From the NCBI RefSeq assembly GCF_964019385.1, contig NC_088646.1, positions 14,215,405-14,279,404 of the forward strand: a DNA stretch of 64,000 nt. Direction: 5' to 3'. The notes under the pieces are model-generated. The model saw only the letters and a program-made list of their open reading frames with translations, did no database searches and was not told where the DNA came from. The stretch comes from Sycon ciliatum. Its lineage: Eukaryota > Porifera > Calcarea > Leucosolenida > Sycettidae. Numbering within the stretch: position 1 is the stretch's first letter; every line of letters starts with the position of its first letter. This document shows positions 1 to 10,540 of the stretch, one piece after another. The position numbers and the translations under genes were made by a program.

Positions 1-74
1 CAACAACACGGAATTCACGAGTTACGATAGTTTTTACTACGGCGTTGCATGTTGTTTGTACATTTACAATCACG

Positions 75-1025
75 CGTCAGGCGAAATTACTGGTCAGTCG
101 GCGACACGAATTTTTCACAAAAATGTGCATTTCACCTGCTGGGAGAGTGTGCGTGTACTCGAGTCTCATCCTGAGCACGTTTTTTTCTTCTTTTTTTCAG
201 CTCCAGTATAGCTGTATTTTTCATTGCAAAGCCGTCCTCGATTGTTGTGTTCGTTGTTCAAACGAAGTGGACATTCAATCATGAAGGCAGAGGACATAGG
301 AGCCTGATTGGAGTTTCTCGTGGCATAGGACGGCCACACAGAGACACTTTGGGATTTTCTGAATATAAAATACCGTACGCACGATGCTGAGATCAATTTG
401 TGCGATATCAAATTTGTGATCTACCACATCGAGCAGAACGGGATCCAAACACAAGCTTACCGACGGTTAGGCTGCCGACCTGACTGGACAAATGATCCCT
501 GGCTTCACCAGACGCCAGAAGGCGGACACCATGTCCTTTGCCGCGACGTCCATCTCCAAAAAGAACTCCATCTTCGTCGTGAAAAGGCTTGAAATACTCA
601 ATATTCAACCGAGATTTGCGGTCTCACCCTTTCTCAGATCGAATCATATTTTGTTGTAGCAGTTGCAGGGCAGATCCCCGCCACTACTTCAACAGAAGAT
701 GGTTCCAAAACATGCCTGGAACAAGCCATATCGAGGTTGCAAGCCACCCCTCTCAGCACTTTTTTTGAAGAAATTCGAAGTTTCAATGGTGGAAGATATA
801 CTATGAAGAGAATTTCAAAAAGTATGTTTCGCGGAGCGATCGCGATTCAAACTTTGCAGGATGGTTCAGACGTTCATGCTAGGCATGGAACCACAGAAGA
901 TGATATAGCTGACACACAGAGTCACACACACAGCAGATTCATGTGCATGCATACTAAATTAGTGGGTGTCGTCATCTTCTTCCCGCTGATCTCAAATGTA
1001 CTATGACGTGCTATTTTGCCTGACG
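75..1025. mobile_element. CGTCAGG-family TIR element, copy 1
   Basis: The element begins CGTCAGGCGAAAT and ends in the near-perfect inverse ATTTTGCCTGACG (one mismatch in 13). A second copy of the same family lies at 52247-53214 and matches along its whole length. Short open stretches at about 398-592 and 690-830 are retained in both copies, but they match no transposase I know, so the element is probably non-autonomous or carries a captured or decayed gene. No target-site duplication is visible at either edge. The superfamily is unknown. Confidence 0.8.
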
Positions 1026-1567
1026 TACAAGTTGTGTCACGATGCAATGCATACCAATTTATTTCACTACACGTACTACCCGTAACACCAATTCTTACTT
1101 CGTAGGTGTTTAGGTCCGGTCTTGCGTGACAGAGATAGTTAGTAGGAACTTCAGACCATTTTTTCAAATCGGTTTTCTGTGTTTTTTGGATAGGTTAGAG
1201 CTTCTTGAGGAGTTTGGTCTTTAGTTTTTCTAAATCGGACAAAGGAAAAAGTCACAAACGAAATAGTCATCGCCTATCACCGGATTTTTCCGACAAACGT
1301 CCCACACATTTTGAGATCAGAGAGATATGTCAAACTGAGAGAACCCACTTTCCTTAGCAACGCATAGCAACCGCACACCAGATCCAAAAACAATCTTGAT
1401 TCTCCGCATGAAATAGCAGAATAGCATGGTTTACAATGTAGTGGTTAGTAACAGGAGACATTGATGATACGGTCCTGAGATAGCTTCGGATTGTTGGTGT
1501 CAAGAAAAAGAATGATCACGGAAGAGGCACTGACTAAGGTCAACAAGTCATGTACACATGTACTACA
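1026..1567. other. unannotated spacer
   Basis: I see no credible gene here. The stretch is AT-leaning, carries only short overlapping open frames and shows no similarity to other parts of the window. Confidence 0.5.
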
Positions 1568-1710
1568 GTACAGTACACTGTATTGGCTGGGGTAATCGTA
1601 GCACACACATCTACAGTACATTGTATTGGCTGGGGTAATTGTATCACACACATCTACAGTACATTGTATTGGCTGGGGTAATCGTAGCACGCACATCTAC
1701 AGTACATTTA
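1568..1710. repeat. 43-bp tandem repeat, about 3 copies
   Basis: The phrase GTATTGGCTGGGGTAAT recurs at 1580, 1623 and 1666, a 43-bp period. The array lies just beyond the 3' end of the minus-strand LINE and may be part of its 3' tail, but the boundary cannot be fixed from one copy. Confidence 0.8.
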
Positions 1711-1892
1711 TGTCTGCACCTCGTGGCATGTCAAGACAGCCAATTGAATTGAGGAGAGGGTGAGACCAACCACGGAAGAAGAGAAAAAAAGAAAATGAAG
1801 AGCACGTACACAAAGTGGGAAGGGATTAGCAACTTAAAAAGCAATGGGATGCTCAGCGAGCTATGCAGCGGAAGTGGTGACTGTGACTTTGT

Positions 1893-4800
1893 TTACTGGG
1901 AGATACTGAAGTGCTGTCTGACGAGGGTACGGAATTTGGGCATATCTGGAGCTTGTCTAACACTGGGAGGCAGTTGGAGCCACGTGGAGTAGGAGGAAAA
2001 GAAAGGGAAATTTACGAATAGGGTAGACTTAGCTAGGGGGAGACGAACGCAGCTTCGGGTGGTGCCACCTGAATTGAACCAATTAAGGGACTGTAAATGA
2101 GCAGGGTGCTGGTCAAGAAAAATTGAATGTGCCAGGTTGCATTTGGAAGCATCAAGGTAATGTTGCAGAGTGGTAGTGGATGCAGCAGCATACAAGTCTA
2201 GATTTGTGATATAACGATCAGTACGAAATATGATGCGCAGTATACGGCGATGGAGAACTTCTAATTTACCTATGTGGGTTTTGTTAATGGTGGACCAGGC
2301 AGGGAAGCAGTACGTGAAGAGGGGAAGAATGTATGATGTATAAAAATTAATCCGGCAATTTTGGGGCAAATGGGACAAGTGACTTGACATTATGCCGACA
2401 GATCGGCATACTTTGGACGACACATGATCAGCATGGTGAGACCAGGAGAGGGCGGAATCTATGACAATGCCAAGGTGTTTATGGTGGGGCGCTACAGAGA
2501 TAGGGTGACCGGGATCATCGGGAAAGTGGAAGATGGGCACTGGATCTGTGGGAGGGGGAAAAAGGAGGAGCTCGGTTTTGGTCACATTTGGCTGAAGGTA
2601 CCAAGTGCTCATCCAGTGAACAATGTCGTTGATACAGGTCTGAACTTTGGGGTACAGGGTGGCGTGAGATGGGGAGGAAGCAAGGACAGTGGTATCATCT
2701 GCAAACAAAGAAATATTGGGAATTGAATAGGGGAGGTCATTAACGTATGTGAGGAAGAGCAGGGGACCTAAAATGGAGCCCTGGGGCACTCCGGATGTCA
2801 CAGACTCGGGGTCAGATAAGGTTCCATTTACTGTGACGCACTGATTTCGGTCCAAGAGGTAGCTAGTTATCCGGGCGAGTAGGGAGCCGGAGACACCATG
2901 GGCACGAAGTTTGGCGATCAGGCCCTTGTGCCACACGGTGTCGAAGGCCTTGGAGAGGTCGAAGAAACAGATGCAGGAGACCTGCCGCTGGTCTTTTAGG
3001 GAGCAGAGGTCTTGGATTATGCGGGACAATTGCAGGGATGTGTTGTCCTTACGGCGGAAGCCAGATTGTGCGGGGTGAAGAAGAGGGGAGATATGGTCGT
3101 ACAAGCGGTCGTACACTATTCTCTCTAGCAGTTTGGAGACGCAGGACAGGAGGGAGATTGGTCGGTAATTAGACGGGTTGTTCTTGTCGCCTTTATTTTT
3201 GTACACTGGAATGACAGTGGCTGACTTCCATCGTGACGGGAATGTGCCGGAGGAGAGGGAAAGGTTAAAAATAATGGAGAGTGGGCGGGCAATTGAGTAG
3301 CTCAGTTTCCTGAGGATCTCATTGGTGATCCTATCAGCTCCGGGGGATTTGTTCAGAGGCAGTCTTGCAATATACTTGTGAACAGTCGATGAGGTGATGA
3401 TCAGGGAGTGCAATGCAGTTGCTGATGGAGGTAGAGAGGAAATAGTGGGAATAGGAGCATCGGGGTCAACCTGTAAGCCAGCACTGACGAAGTGGCGGTT
3501 CAATAAGTTACCAATGGATGCCGGAGAGGTGCTTGTTCGACCATTGGGGCCCACCATCTTCGAAGGTATGACCCGGGCGCTGGTAGGATTTCGCAGTTGA
3601 CGAATGAGCACAGGCAGGGATGGGAGGCGAGGGTTTGTGGGAGATATCGTGGCACGGAGGTTGCGGATGTAGCAGCGATGGCAGGATCTGGAAAGGCATT
3701 TTACATAGTTACGTTGGTGTTTTGTATTTGTTGAAATTTGTAGGGGATGGGTATTTCCGGTAGATGCTGTAGAGATCGCTCTTGACTTTAATAGCTGCTT
3801 TCAGTGATGGAGTCATCCAGGGGCAGGGTTTGTGGCGTGATTTCCGACGAGGAGGGGAGGATCTTCCTATATATAGGTCCAAGGCACCTTCAAGGATGTC
3901 AGTGAATGCGGAGACAGCCGTGTCGATGCAGTGGGAGGCAAGGACCTGAGACCAGGGTACATCTGCGAGAAAAACATTCATGGCATTCCACATGTTATCC
4001 GTGGCACTCAGGACATTGTATTTTTGCGTAGATGGTGGGCTACGACAGGCGCTGGCTGCTGTGGGGGAAGACTTTGAGGAGGAGAACTCAGCGAGCAGGA
4101 CGGCATGGTCTGACGCGCCAAGAGGAGCCAGGTGTTGAATGTGGTTGAGTTGGTTAGGGATGTTGCTCGCGATAAGGTCTAGACAGTTGCCAAGTCCATT
4201 CGAGCGGAGGTGGGTGGGAAAGGTTACCGATTGGGTCAAATTATAGCATGAGAAAAGGTTGTCAAGACTCAGACCCTGTTCATCCGATTGGTCAGTTGAG
4301 CACCAGCCGGAATACCTACAGTTGAAGTCGCCTGATATCACAAGGGCTTCGGGCTTCCTTTGAGTTGATTGCAGGGCTATTTGGAGGCGGTCGAGAAAAG
4401 TCGAGAAGTCATCCGTCGACGGGGAAGGAGCACGGTAGATACAGGCTACTGTTAGGTGGGTTGTTTGCAGGTCAGAAGGTGAGACAAGCTTATGTTCAGC
4501 GAGTGTAAGCCGGAGTGCTAGCGCTTCCAAGCCCGTTGGCTGAAAATCCGGTAGCTGATCAATGGAAGTACACAGACCTTCACAAACTAAGATTAGAACT
4601 CCTCCGTACCCCTTCCCCTGTGTGGGTCACGGTTCTGTCTATTTTCTAAAACAGGTCGGTCTCGACGGAAGCATTCATAGTGTGGCACGTGGAAAGCTTG
4701 TGTGGGAGTTAGCCAGGTCTCTGTGATGCATACTACGCTGGGTGTGTGATCCTCACAGATTTGAATGAGTTCGCCAGACTTGTTTGCTATGGAGCGAGCA

Positions 4801-4952
4801 TTAAGGACACAGATTGTAAGTCGGTGAGTAGCAGCATGTACAGAATGGGGCAAGAGCGTTGAGAGGCGCAGGGATTGAAGTGGAAGAGGAGGGATAAAGG
4901 TTACGCATTGGAAGCTGGCTTCGTCACTTTGGGGCTGTCCGCAAAACGCCAC
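1893..4952 (-). pseudogene. LINE ORF2: AP endonuclease + reverse transcriptase (frameshifted)
   Basis: ORF2 nicks target DNA and copies the RNA by target-primed reverse transcription. It lies in three blocks. Block 4593-4952 holds the endonuclease N-terminus (LNARSIANK, ITETWL). Block 3709-4530 holds the rest of the endonuclease (YRAPSPS, ISGDFN, LGASDHAVLL). Block 1893-3611 holds the reverse transcriptase, with NKSPGADRI, a conserved YRPISLLS, FFDLSKAFDTVWH, GVPQGSILGP and the catalytic FADD (codons near 2694-2705), followed by the usual C-terminal HLGIVIDSALS region. Frame changes near 4610-4625 and near 3715 separate the blocks. The linker with QRNYVKCLSRSCHRCYI is readable in the reverse-transcriptase frame. 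All core catalytic residues are present, so the damage is recent indels. Confidence 0.9.
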
Positions 4953-5902
4953 TTGCGTACTGAGTGGCTGATGGCTTCGGGCCAGAAGGCTATGTCTAGT
5001 ACATGCTCTTCATGTTCTGCAGCCACAGTGACTCTGGCATACGATGTGCCAAGGTATTTCGACTCCATGACGGAGCAATTTAATACCTCCACGTCCCTCG
5101 CTTCGCACCAGTCTCTGATGGAGTGAGCGTTGCAACCGCTGTTGATGCTTCCAACGTAGAGCACAAGTTTGTTGATGGGCACCACCCCTGTCAGGACACA
5201 CGGATCAGCAGGTTCCGTGTTAGGTGATTCCTTCACGTACCGAGAGGTTATAGTAGCCCGCAGAGCTTTGGATACGCTGTCCGTGATTTTGTCCTGCCGT
5301 CCTTTTCGTCTATGGTTCACCTCTTTCCACGTGTTCTGTGTCGGCTCTGTACTACATATGCCAGTGACCCCTGCTTCACAGTATTGTGTGTCGGCTGTGT
5401 GGACTGTACAACTACAAGTATCACTGGTGCATGCAGCACACATTTGGCTTTGTTGGGCAGGCTGGGTCTGGGTGCTACTTGGACTTGTACCTTGTGGTGT
5501 TGCAACATGATGGGTGCGTACGGTATTACTGTAGGACTTCGCAGCTGGAGGTCCCGTACTCACGTTTTGTTGGGATGTGTACGTGGGTACGGTGTGTGGT
5601 AAGGGGTCAGGGATGGAAGACTTCTGTTGACGAAGCTCTACTACTTCACGCCTCAGCTCTTGGATTTCCAATTTCAGGGCCAACATTGTGCTGTCTCTAT
5701 CTTCCCTCGACATAACAATCTCCTTGGACAAGGTTGAAACACATGATACAAGGCTAGACAATTGTTCCAACGTACCGTTTGGACTTGCTGGCTGCGGCAG
5801 CACTCCCACGCCCATCTTCCGGAGTTCTAATTTCCGCTCGCCCAGGTCAATTAGGTCCTTGAATCCTACCAGGGCTAGGTCTAGATTCTCATCAAGTGAC
5901 AT
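4901..5902 (-). CDS. LINE ORF1 protein (coiled coil, Cys cluster, RRM-like C-terminus)
   Basis: This 333-residue protein probably acts as the RNA-binding chaperone of the LINE ribonucleoprotein. A heptad-rich segment at about residues 45-94 (ending in LEIQELRREVVELRQQK) should form a coiled coil for multimerisation. A Ser/Thr/Gln-rich linker follows, then a cysteine cluster (C155, C158, C163, C165, C175, C183) that may bind metal. Residues 241-320 begin NKLVLYVGSI and have the alternating pattern of an RRM-like fold. The frame is intact and its 3' end overlaps the start of ORF2 by about 50 bases, as in other CR1/jockey-type elements. The start is the first ATG after the GC-rich leader. Function is inferred from position and composition, not from a strong motif match. 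Confidence 0.75.
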   Translation of the reverse strand: MSLDENLDLALVGFKDLIDLGERKLELRKMGVGVLPQPASPNGTLEQLSSLVSCVSTLSKEIVMSREDRDSTMLALKLEIQELRREVVELRQQKSSIPDPLPHTVPTYTSQQNVSTGPPAAKSYSNTVRTHHVATPQGTSPSSTQTQPAQQSQMCAACTSDTCSCTVHTADTQYCEAGVTGICSTEPTQNTWKEVNHRRKGRQDKITDSVSKALRATITSRYVKESPNTEPADPCVLTGVVPINKLVLYVGSINSGCNAHSIRDWCEARDVEVLNCSVMESKYLGTSYARVTVAAEHEEHVLDIAFWPEAISHSVRKWRFADSPKVTKPASNA

Positions 5903-6080
5903 CGTAAGGTACAGAAAGGTTTGGTCACTGCTTAAGGGATGCTGTAGGAGTGCCGCTGAGGCTGATCCTCAGAGCACGAAAACCGCCAACCGTCCCCAAA
6001 AACTTCAAAAAGTTTGTACTGAGTGCGCAGCTTACTCTATTTATTGCGTTGATTACATTTTTATCTCCACTTAAGCTTTT

Positions 6081-6096
6081 TAATAATAATAATAAT
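6081..6096. repeat. (TAA)n tract at LINE/RLE-element junction
   Basis: A short TAA run lies exactly where the CR1-like LINE leader ends and the RLE-type element begins. The RLE element also ends in (ATA)n at 8157-8178, so the tract is probably its target. It is preceded by TTATCTCCACTTAAGC, a phrase with relatives beside other (TAA)n tracts in the window. Confidence 0.8.
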
Positions 6097-7900
6097 GCAA
6101 TAGCAACAATTTCGAAAAACTTTTACCGCAGCACAGTACCTCTCCACGTCAGCGGTACGGTCATCTGGTCTGCTGAAGGCACCACGCAAGGCTGCCCACT
6201 AGCCATGCCCCTCTACGCTATTGCCATTACGCCACTTGTCACTACCCTCGCCACCGCCCTTATGGACGACTCTCCAGCTGGCACGGTGCATGACCGCGAA
6301 TCACCTGAGAGACCAGCCGGCGTCGGTGCGTCCGCTGCTCGACCGGACGCCTCGACCATCCAGCTATGGTATGCCGATGACGCGGGAGCCGCTGGCCTGC
6401 TGCAGCGCCTTCGCACCTGGTGGGATCAGATCTGTCAACTTGGCCCAGCATTCGGCTACTATCCAAACGCTGCCAAGACTTGGCTGGTTGTCAAGCCCGA
6501 GCATCTCGATGCTGCCAACGCTGCATTCGCCGACACCGATGTCCACATCACCACTGAGGGCCGCCCCTACCTGGGTGCTCCTCTGGGCTCGGAAGCCTTC
6601 AAGACAACATTTTGCAATGCTCGAGTGGAGGCTTGGGCATCTGAGATGCGTGAGCTGGTGAACGTGGCCGAGGCCGAGCCCCAAGCCGTGTATGCCACAC
6701 TGGTCTTTGGGTACCGTCACCGCTGGACATTCCTGATGCGCGTGTCGAGCTGTGCACCAGACGTCTTCGAGCCTCTCGAGTCCTCTCTTCGCTCCGTCAT
6801 GTTGCCAGCTCTATTGGGTGTGCCAGGCGTCCCTGCCCCTCTACGCAGCCTCCTTGCTCTGCCTGTGCGTCATGGTGGCCTTGCAGTGCTCAATCCAGTT
6901 GAGGCTGCCCCGCAACAGCGGACAGCATCTCTGTCCATCACGAGCAGTCTCCAGCAACTTATTGCGGACCAGTCCTCCCTCTACAGCGTAGACCCAGCAG
7001 CCATTTGCGCCGCCAAGGCTGCTGCCAAGCAAGCCCAGTCTGTGACTACCAAGACCGTCCTGCAGACAGCTGTTCCTGAGGCCCTACCACCAATGCTTCT
7101 GGAGCACCTCCAGGCCAAGGGAACAGGTGCATGGCTGACCTGTCTTCCTGTTCGCGAGCATGGATACTCCCTCGACCGGCGGTCCTTCGTTGATGCCCTA
7201 TGCATTCGGTATGGCCTCACCATCCACGATTCACCTACCGAGCGTCCATGCGGCCGGCCGTTCACCATCGACCATGCAATGATCTGCAAGTTGGGCGGCT
7301 ATCCCATCCACCGGCACAACCATGTCCGCAACTACCTGGGCCAACTTCTCTCTCAAGTGTCTGAGGATGTGCAGCTGGAGCCACCGCTGCAACCTCTACC
7401 GACGGTCCGCACGTTTGACCATGGTCCTGCCCTGCTCACTGCGGACGACGCCAGACCGGACATCAAGGCCAGGGGGTTTTGGTCGGTACAGACTAATGCA
7501 TTTTTTTTATGTAAGGGTGTTCTATCCCAACGCACAGTCGTACCGATCTCGCCCGCTGGCTGAGGTGTTCCAATGGCACGAGCGTCAGAAGCAGTCGGCA
7601 TACGGTGCCCGGATCCAGGAAGTTGAGCACGCGTCGTTCACCCCGATCGTCCTGTCTTCTGCTGGTGCCCTGGCGAAGGAGGCCACCCGGTTCCTGAAGC
7701 TGCTCGGAACGAAGCTCTCCACCAAGCTCCCGCAGCCTTATCCCCTCGTGATGGGAAAGCTGCGGACGGACCTGGCTTTCAGCCTTGTCCGCGACTCCGT
7801 CCTGATGGTTCGTGGGAGTCGCCGTGCATTCCGTGCACCTGGTCTGGCGGCGGATGTGGATGCTGTTTCTGTGGAGGCCCGCATTCCCGCTACTACGTGA
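6097..7900 (+). pseudogene. RT palm/thumb + zinc motif + endonuclease-like C-terminus (one frameshift)
   Basis: The translated region opens inside the palm domain: EGTTQGCPLAMPLY corresponds to the QGxPLSP motif, and WYADDAG carries the catalytic YADD (about 6370-6390). The thumb-like region follows. Near 7245-7330 a C-x-H-x-C-x-H-H pattern (CGRPF...HAMICK...HRHNHVR) resembles the zinc motif before the restriction-like endonuclease of R2/R4-type elements. After it, RPDIKARGFW and a VRVFYP strand (near 7510) could be the PD-(D/E)xK-like core. One extra T in the 8-T run 7501-7508 breaks the frame, and the product continues to the stop at 7900 in the next frame. The fingers domain and all N-terminal parts are absent. 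Confidence 0.75.
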
Positions 7901-8178
7901 CGCTAAGTCCTCCTGGGGTTTGCCGCTCTCCGGTCCTCTTTCATCCCGTTCTCCCCTCTTTTTTGGGGATTCTTTGTACTTCGTCTTTCTTGTTTTTCTT
8001 GTTCCTTTGTTTTTTTGTAGGACAGATTTTTGGTGTACTGATTTCGGTTGTTGTTGTGTCTGACTCTATTCCCAATATCTAATTCTGTGGTTGGTTTTCC
8101 AACTCATTGGGTTGTAGTTTCCATCATGAGTTTGATTCCATCGTGAGTTTTTATATAATAATAATAATAATAATAATT
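6097..8178 (+). mobile_element. 5'-truncated RLE-type non-LTR retrotransposon
   Basis: The 5' edge falls inside the reverse-transcriptase domain, directly against a (TAA)n tract. The 3' end carries a T/G-rich untranslated region (7901-8156) and a (ATA)n tail at 8157-8178. Truncation at the 5' end is the normal outcome of incomplete target-primed reverse transcription. TAA-repeat ends on both sides recall the R4/Dong group, which is known to insert into (TAA)n. The group assignment is inference. Confidence 0.75.
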
Positions 8179-8236
8179 CTTATACTGTGACGTCAACCGC
8201 AGAGAAGTGAAAAAAATAAAGAAAAAATAATAATAA
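8179..8236. repeat. A-rich spacer ending in (TAA)n
   Basis: This short spacer between the RLE-element tail and the first PIF-like element ends in TAATAATAA, which supplies the TAA target duplication of the PIF-like element. Confidence 0.6.
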
Positions 8237-9356
8237 GGCCAAACTAAAGAAGGTGTGTGGTTCGACTAACATGGACATTTTTTTTACGGGCGGGCGGGCG
8301 GATTTTTTTTTTAAATATATATTTTTAGTACATGTAAATACACTGCACTGCCTTTAGACACCCAGTACATCGGCATTATTACGCAGTGTTATGCCATACA
8401 TGTTGTATAAAGGGATCACTGGCTAATACTTTGAAACATTGTGTAGCTCTGGAACGAGAAGGGAATAACTTCAAGCGGTGACTCTGACTGTCCAAATCAT
8501 CAAGCAAATGAAGAACGATGCGAGTTGAAAGTAAGTTCGGGAACTACTTCGAAGTACAAATTGTACAATGTACCGGTACATGTATTGCTAGTTTGGTGTC
8601 GGCGTGCACGAATACATGGGCTTTTTCCATCGACGCTTCCTGTGCTTGCACACATGGAGCAGCAACTTACCGGTACAGGTGAAATATCGTTCCCAATACA
8701 CGAGGAAAGTGCAATCTCGTCTGTCCTTCATCCCAAAACAGAAGGCCGTCCTTAATCTGGAACGAGGCAATCACTCTCAACCGGACGGTCACTTCAAAAT
8801 AAGTCTCGCCAGTCTGCCGGTGGTCGTATCGAGTAGACTCTACTACCAGCACAAGGCAGCAGTCGTACCACTCACTGCACTGCACTGCAGTACAACTACA
8901 AGTCAAGTCCAAAAGAATCAACGGCTGCCCTTCGATCACGTTAGCAGTGGCAGAATGCAGCATGTAATGGTCAATCCTTGACTTAATTTGGTAATCGTTT
9001 TAGTACCTCGAACCCCGTGCTGAGTTTGATACGGTTTCTGGTATCTTGGCCGTAGACTACTACGCATACTGCTTCTAGCGGTTTCTTTGGATTTTACTGA
9101 TTGATTACTAGTATACTGTATTTATTTATCATGACAAGCACTGACATGATGATGATGAAGTAAAAAAAAAAAAAAAAAAAAGGAGCCGTCTGCTGCGCCT
9201 GCGTCCGCAGACTCACGCTGCACAGCACGTAGACGTGGACGTGTTCAGTCCACGTACGTCAGTCACACGACAGCCCGCCGAAAAAAAGTTACGGTCGGGC
9301 TGAAAAATGTACGGTCGGTCGGGTGAGTCGAACCACAGACCTTCTTCAGTGTGGCC
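8237..9356. mobile_element. PIF/Harbinger-like non-autonomous element, copy 1
   Basis: The ends are imperfect inverted repeats of about 35 bp beginning GGCCAAACTAAAGAAGGT on the left and, inverted, GGCCACACTGAAGAAGGT on the right. TAA flanks both sides (8234-8236 and 9357-9359), matching the 3-bp TWA duplications of PIF/Harbinger. The 1120-bp body holds a poly-A run near 9163 and GC-rich G/C blocks beside both ends that are themselves inverted. A 125-codon open frame inside shows no transposase motif. A copy almost identical in sequence and in the same orientation lies at 18301-19422. Confidence 0.8.
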
Positions 9357-9490
9357 TAATGCAATGATATAACTAAATGCGCACTCATATCACAACCATG
9401 GGGACGAATAATGTATTCCAGAACGTTTTCTTGTCACAATTATCAATGGAATTCGTGACACGTCGCCTTTTTAAATAATAATAATAATAG
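9357..9490. other. short spacer with (AAT)n
   Basis: No gene. The last bases (9474-9489) are an (AAT)n run that directly precedes the tRNA-like array. Confidence 0.6.
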
Positions 9491-9574
9491 TCCCACCCGC
9501 CTGTGTGGATTCACAGGAAGTGTGAGTTACGAAGTCTGAAGAAAACGTTGGACGGTCTCTGCTTGGATGACGAC

Positions 9575-9652
9575 TACACCATAGCTCAGCGGTTAGAGCA
9601 TCGCTGGCTACAAGTACAAGCGAGGGTCCCTGGTTCGAGTCCTGGTGGTGAC
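9575..9652 (+). pseudogene. tRNA-like SINE head, unit 1
   Basis: TAGCTCAGCGGTTAGAG fits the A box and D arm, with a 4-bp D stem GCTC/GAGC. GGTTCGAGTCC (9632-9642) is a perfect B box. The acceptor stem pairs at five of seven positions, the T stem has one U-U mismatch, and the anticodon stem TCGCT/AGCGA encloses 13 nt rather than 7. A functional tRNA is therefore unlikely and no anticodon can be assigned. Confidence 0.75.
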
Positions 9653-9862
9653 AGTCAATTTTTTCTTCAGACTTTTCCCATTTGTCTCTTTCCCTCAAAA
9701 CCAGTCAATATTTTATGACTTGGGGCTCCCCGCGTGCTAGTTTGCACGTGAAGTGTGTGGGTTACAGTGAGGGCTGCGTCCCACCCGCCTGTGTGGATTC
9801 ACAGGAAGTGTGAGTTACGAAGTCTGAAGAAAACGTTGGACGGTCTCTGCTTGGATGACGAC

Positions 9863-9940
9863 TACACCATAGCTCAGCGGTTAGAGCATCGCTGGCTACA
9901 AGTACAAGCGAGGGTCCCTGGTTCGAGTCCTGGTGGTGAC
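9863..9940 (+). pseudogene. tRNA-like SINE head, unit 2
   Basis: This is the same tRNA-like core as in unit 1, with identical A and B boxes and the same enlarged anticodon loop. Confidence 0.75.
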
Positions 9941-10147
9941 AGTCAATTTTTTCTTCAGACGTTTCCCATTTGTCTCTTTCCCTCAAAACCAGTCAATATA
10001 TGACTTGGGGCTCCCCGCGTGCTAGTTTGCACGTGAAGTGTGTGGGTTACAGTGAGGGCTGCGTCCCACCCGCCTGTGTGGATTCACAGGAAGTGTGAGT
10101 TACGAAGTCTGAAGAAAACGTTGGACGGTCTCTGCTTGGATGACGAC

Positions 10148-10225
10148 TACACCATAGCTCAGCGGTTAGAGCATCGCTGGCTACAAGTACAAGCGAGGGT
10201 CCCTGGTTCGAGTCCTGGTGGTGAC
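10148..10225 (+). pseudogene. tRNA-like SINE head, unit 3
   Basis: This is the third copy of the tRNA-like core. It is the only one whose unit ends directly in an (ATA)n tail. Confidence 0.75.
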
Positions 10226-10308
10226 AGTCAATTTTTTCTTCAGACTTTTCCCATTTGTCTCTTTCCCTCAAAACCAGTCAATAATAATAATAATAATAAT
10301 AATATTTT

Positions 10309-10540
10309 TAAATGTAGAAGAGAAAAGGACATATCGATACGAGTTAAGAGTAACTCTCCATCACTGTAACATGATACTATACACAGTCAGAAAGTGCAAT
10401 AACTAGGCACAAAACTGACAGAGTACTCTGTCAGTTTTGTGCCTAGTTATTGCACTTTCTGACTGTGTATAGTATCATGTTACAGTGATGGAGAGTTACT
10501 CTTAACTCGTATCGATATGTCCTTTTCTCTTCTACATTTA
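10309..10540. repeat. perfect 232-bp palindrome, no loop
   Basis: The left arm 10309-10424 and the right arm 10425-10540 are exact reverse complements over 116 bp, meeting at CAGAGT|ACTCTG. The sequence is otherwise unique in the window. It starts a few bases after the (ATA)n tail of the SINE array. Confidence 0.97.

Larger units (their letters stand above)
1711..6080 (-). mobile_element. CR1-like non-LTR retrotransposon
   Basis: On the minus strand this is ORF1, then ORF2 (apurinic endonuclease plus reverse transcriptase), then a short 3' region, in the order expected of a two-ORF CR1/jockey-group LINE. The 5' leader reaches about 6080, where it meets a (TAA)n tract and the next element. 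ORF1 is uninterrupted and ORF2 carries at least two frameshifts, so this copy is dead for ORF2 but relatively young. The exact 3' end is not defined. I assign the clade from motif style, not from a tree. Confidence 0.85.
9491..10305 (+). repeat. tRNA-derived SINE, three tandem units, with (AAT)n tail
   Basis: Three near-identical units start at 9491, 9779 and 10064 (spacing 288 and 285 bp). Each holds a tRNA-like core with RNA polymerase III A- and B-box sequences, flanked by perfect 14-bp inverted repeats (AAGTCTGAAGAAAA before, its inverse after). The third unit ends CCTCAAAACCAGTCA and runs into (ATA)n, while the array is also preceded by (AAT)n. Units 1 and 2 are joined by a spacer with GGGGCTCCCCGCGTGC. 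The structure fits a tRNA-derived SINE that has become tandem. Confidence 0.8.

Noticed and set aside
8604..8981. 125-codon frame in the PIF-like element (also at 18668-19045)
   Set aside because: It is retained in both copies because the copies are nearly identical. It has no transposase motif and overlaps other open frames.
9575..10225. Three functional tRNA genes
   Set aside because: The polymerase III boxes are good, but the anticodon loop is 13 nt and acceptor and T stems have mismatches, and the units are tandem SINE copies.
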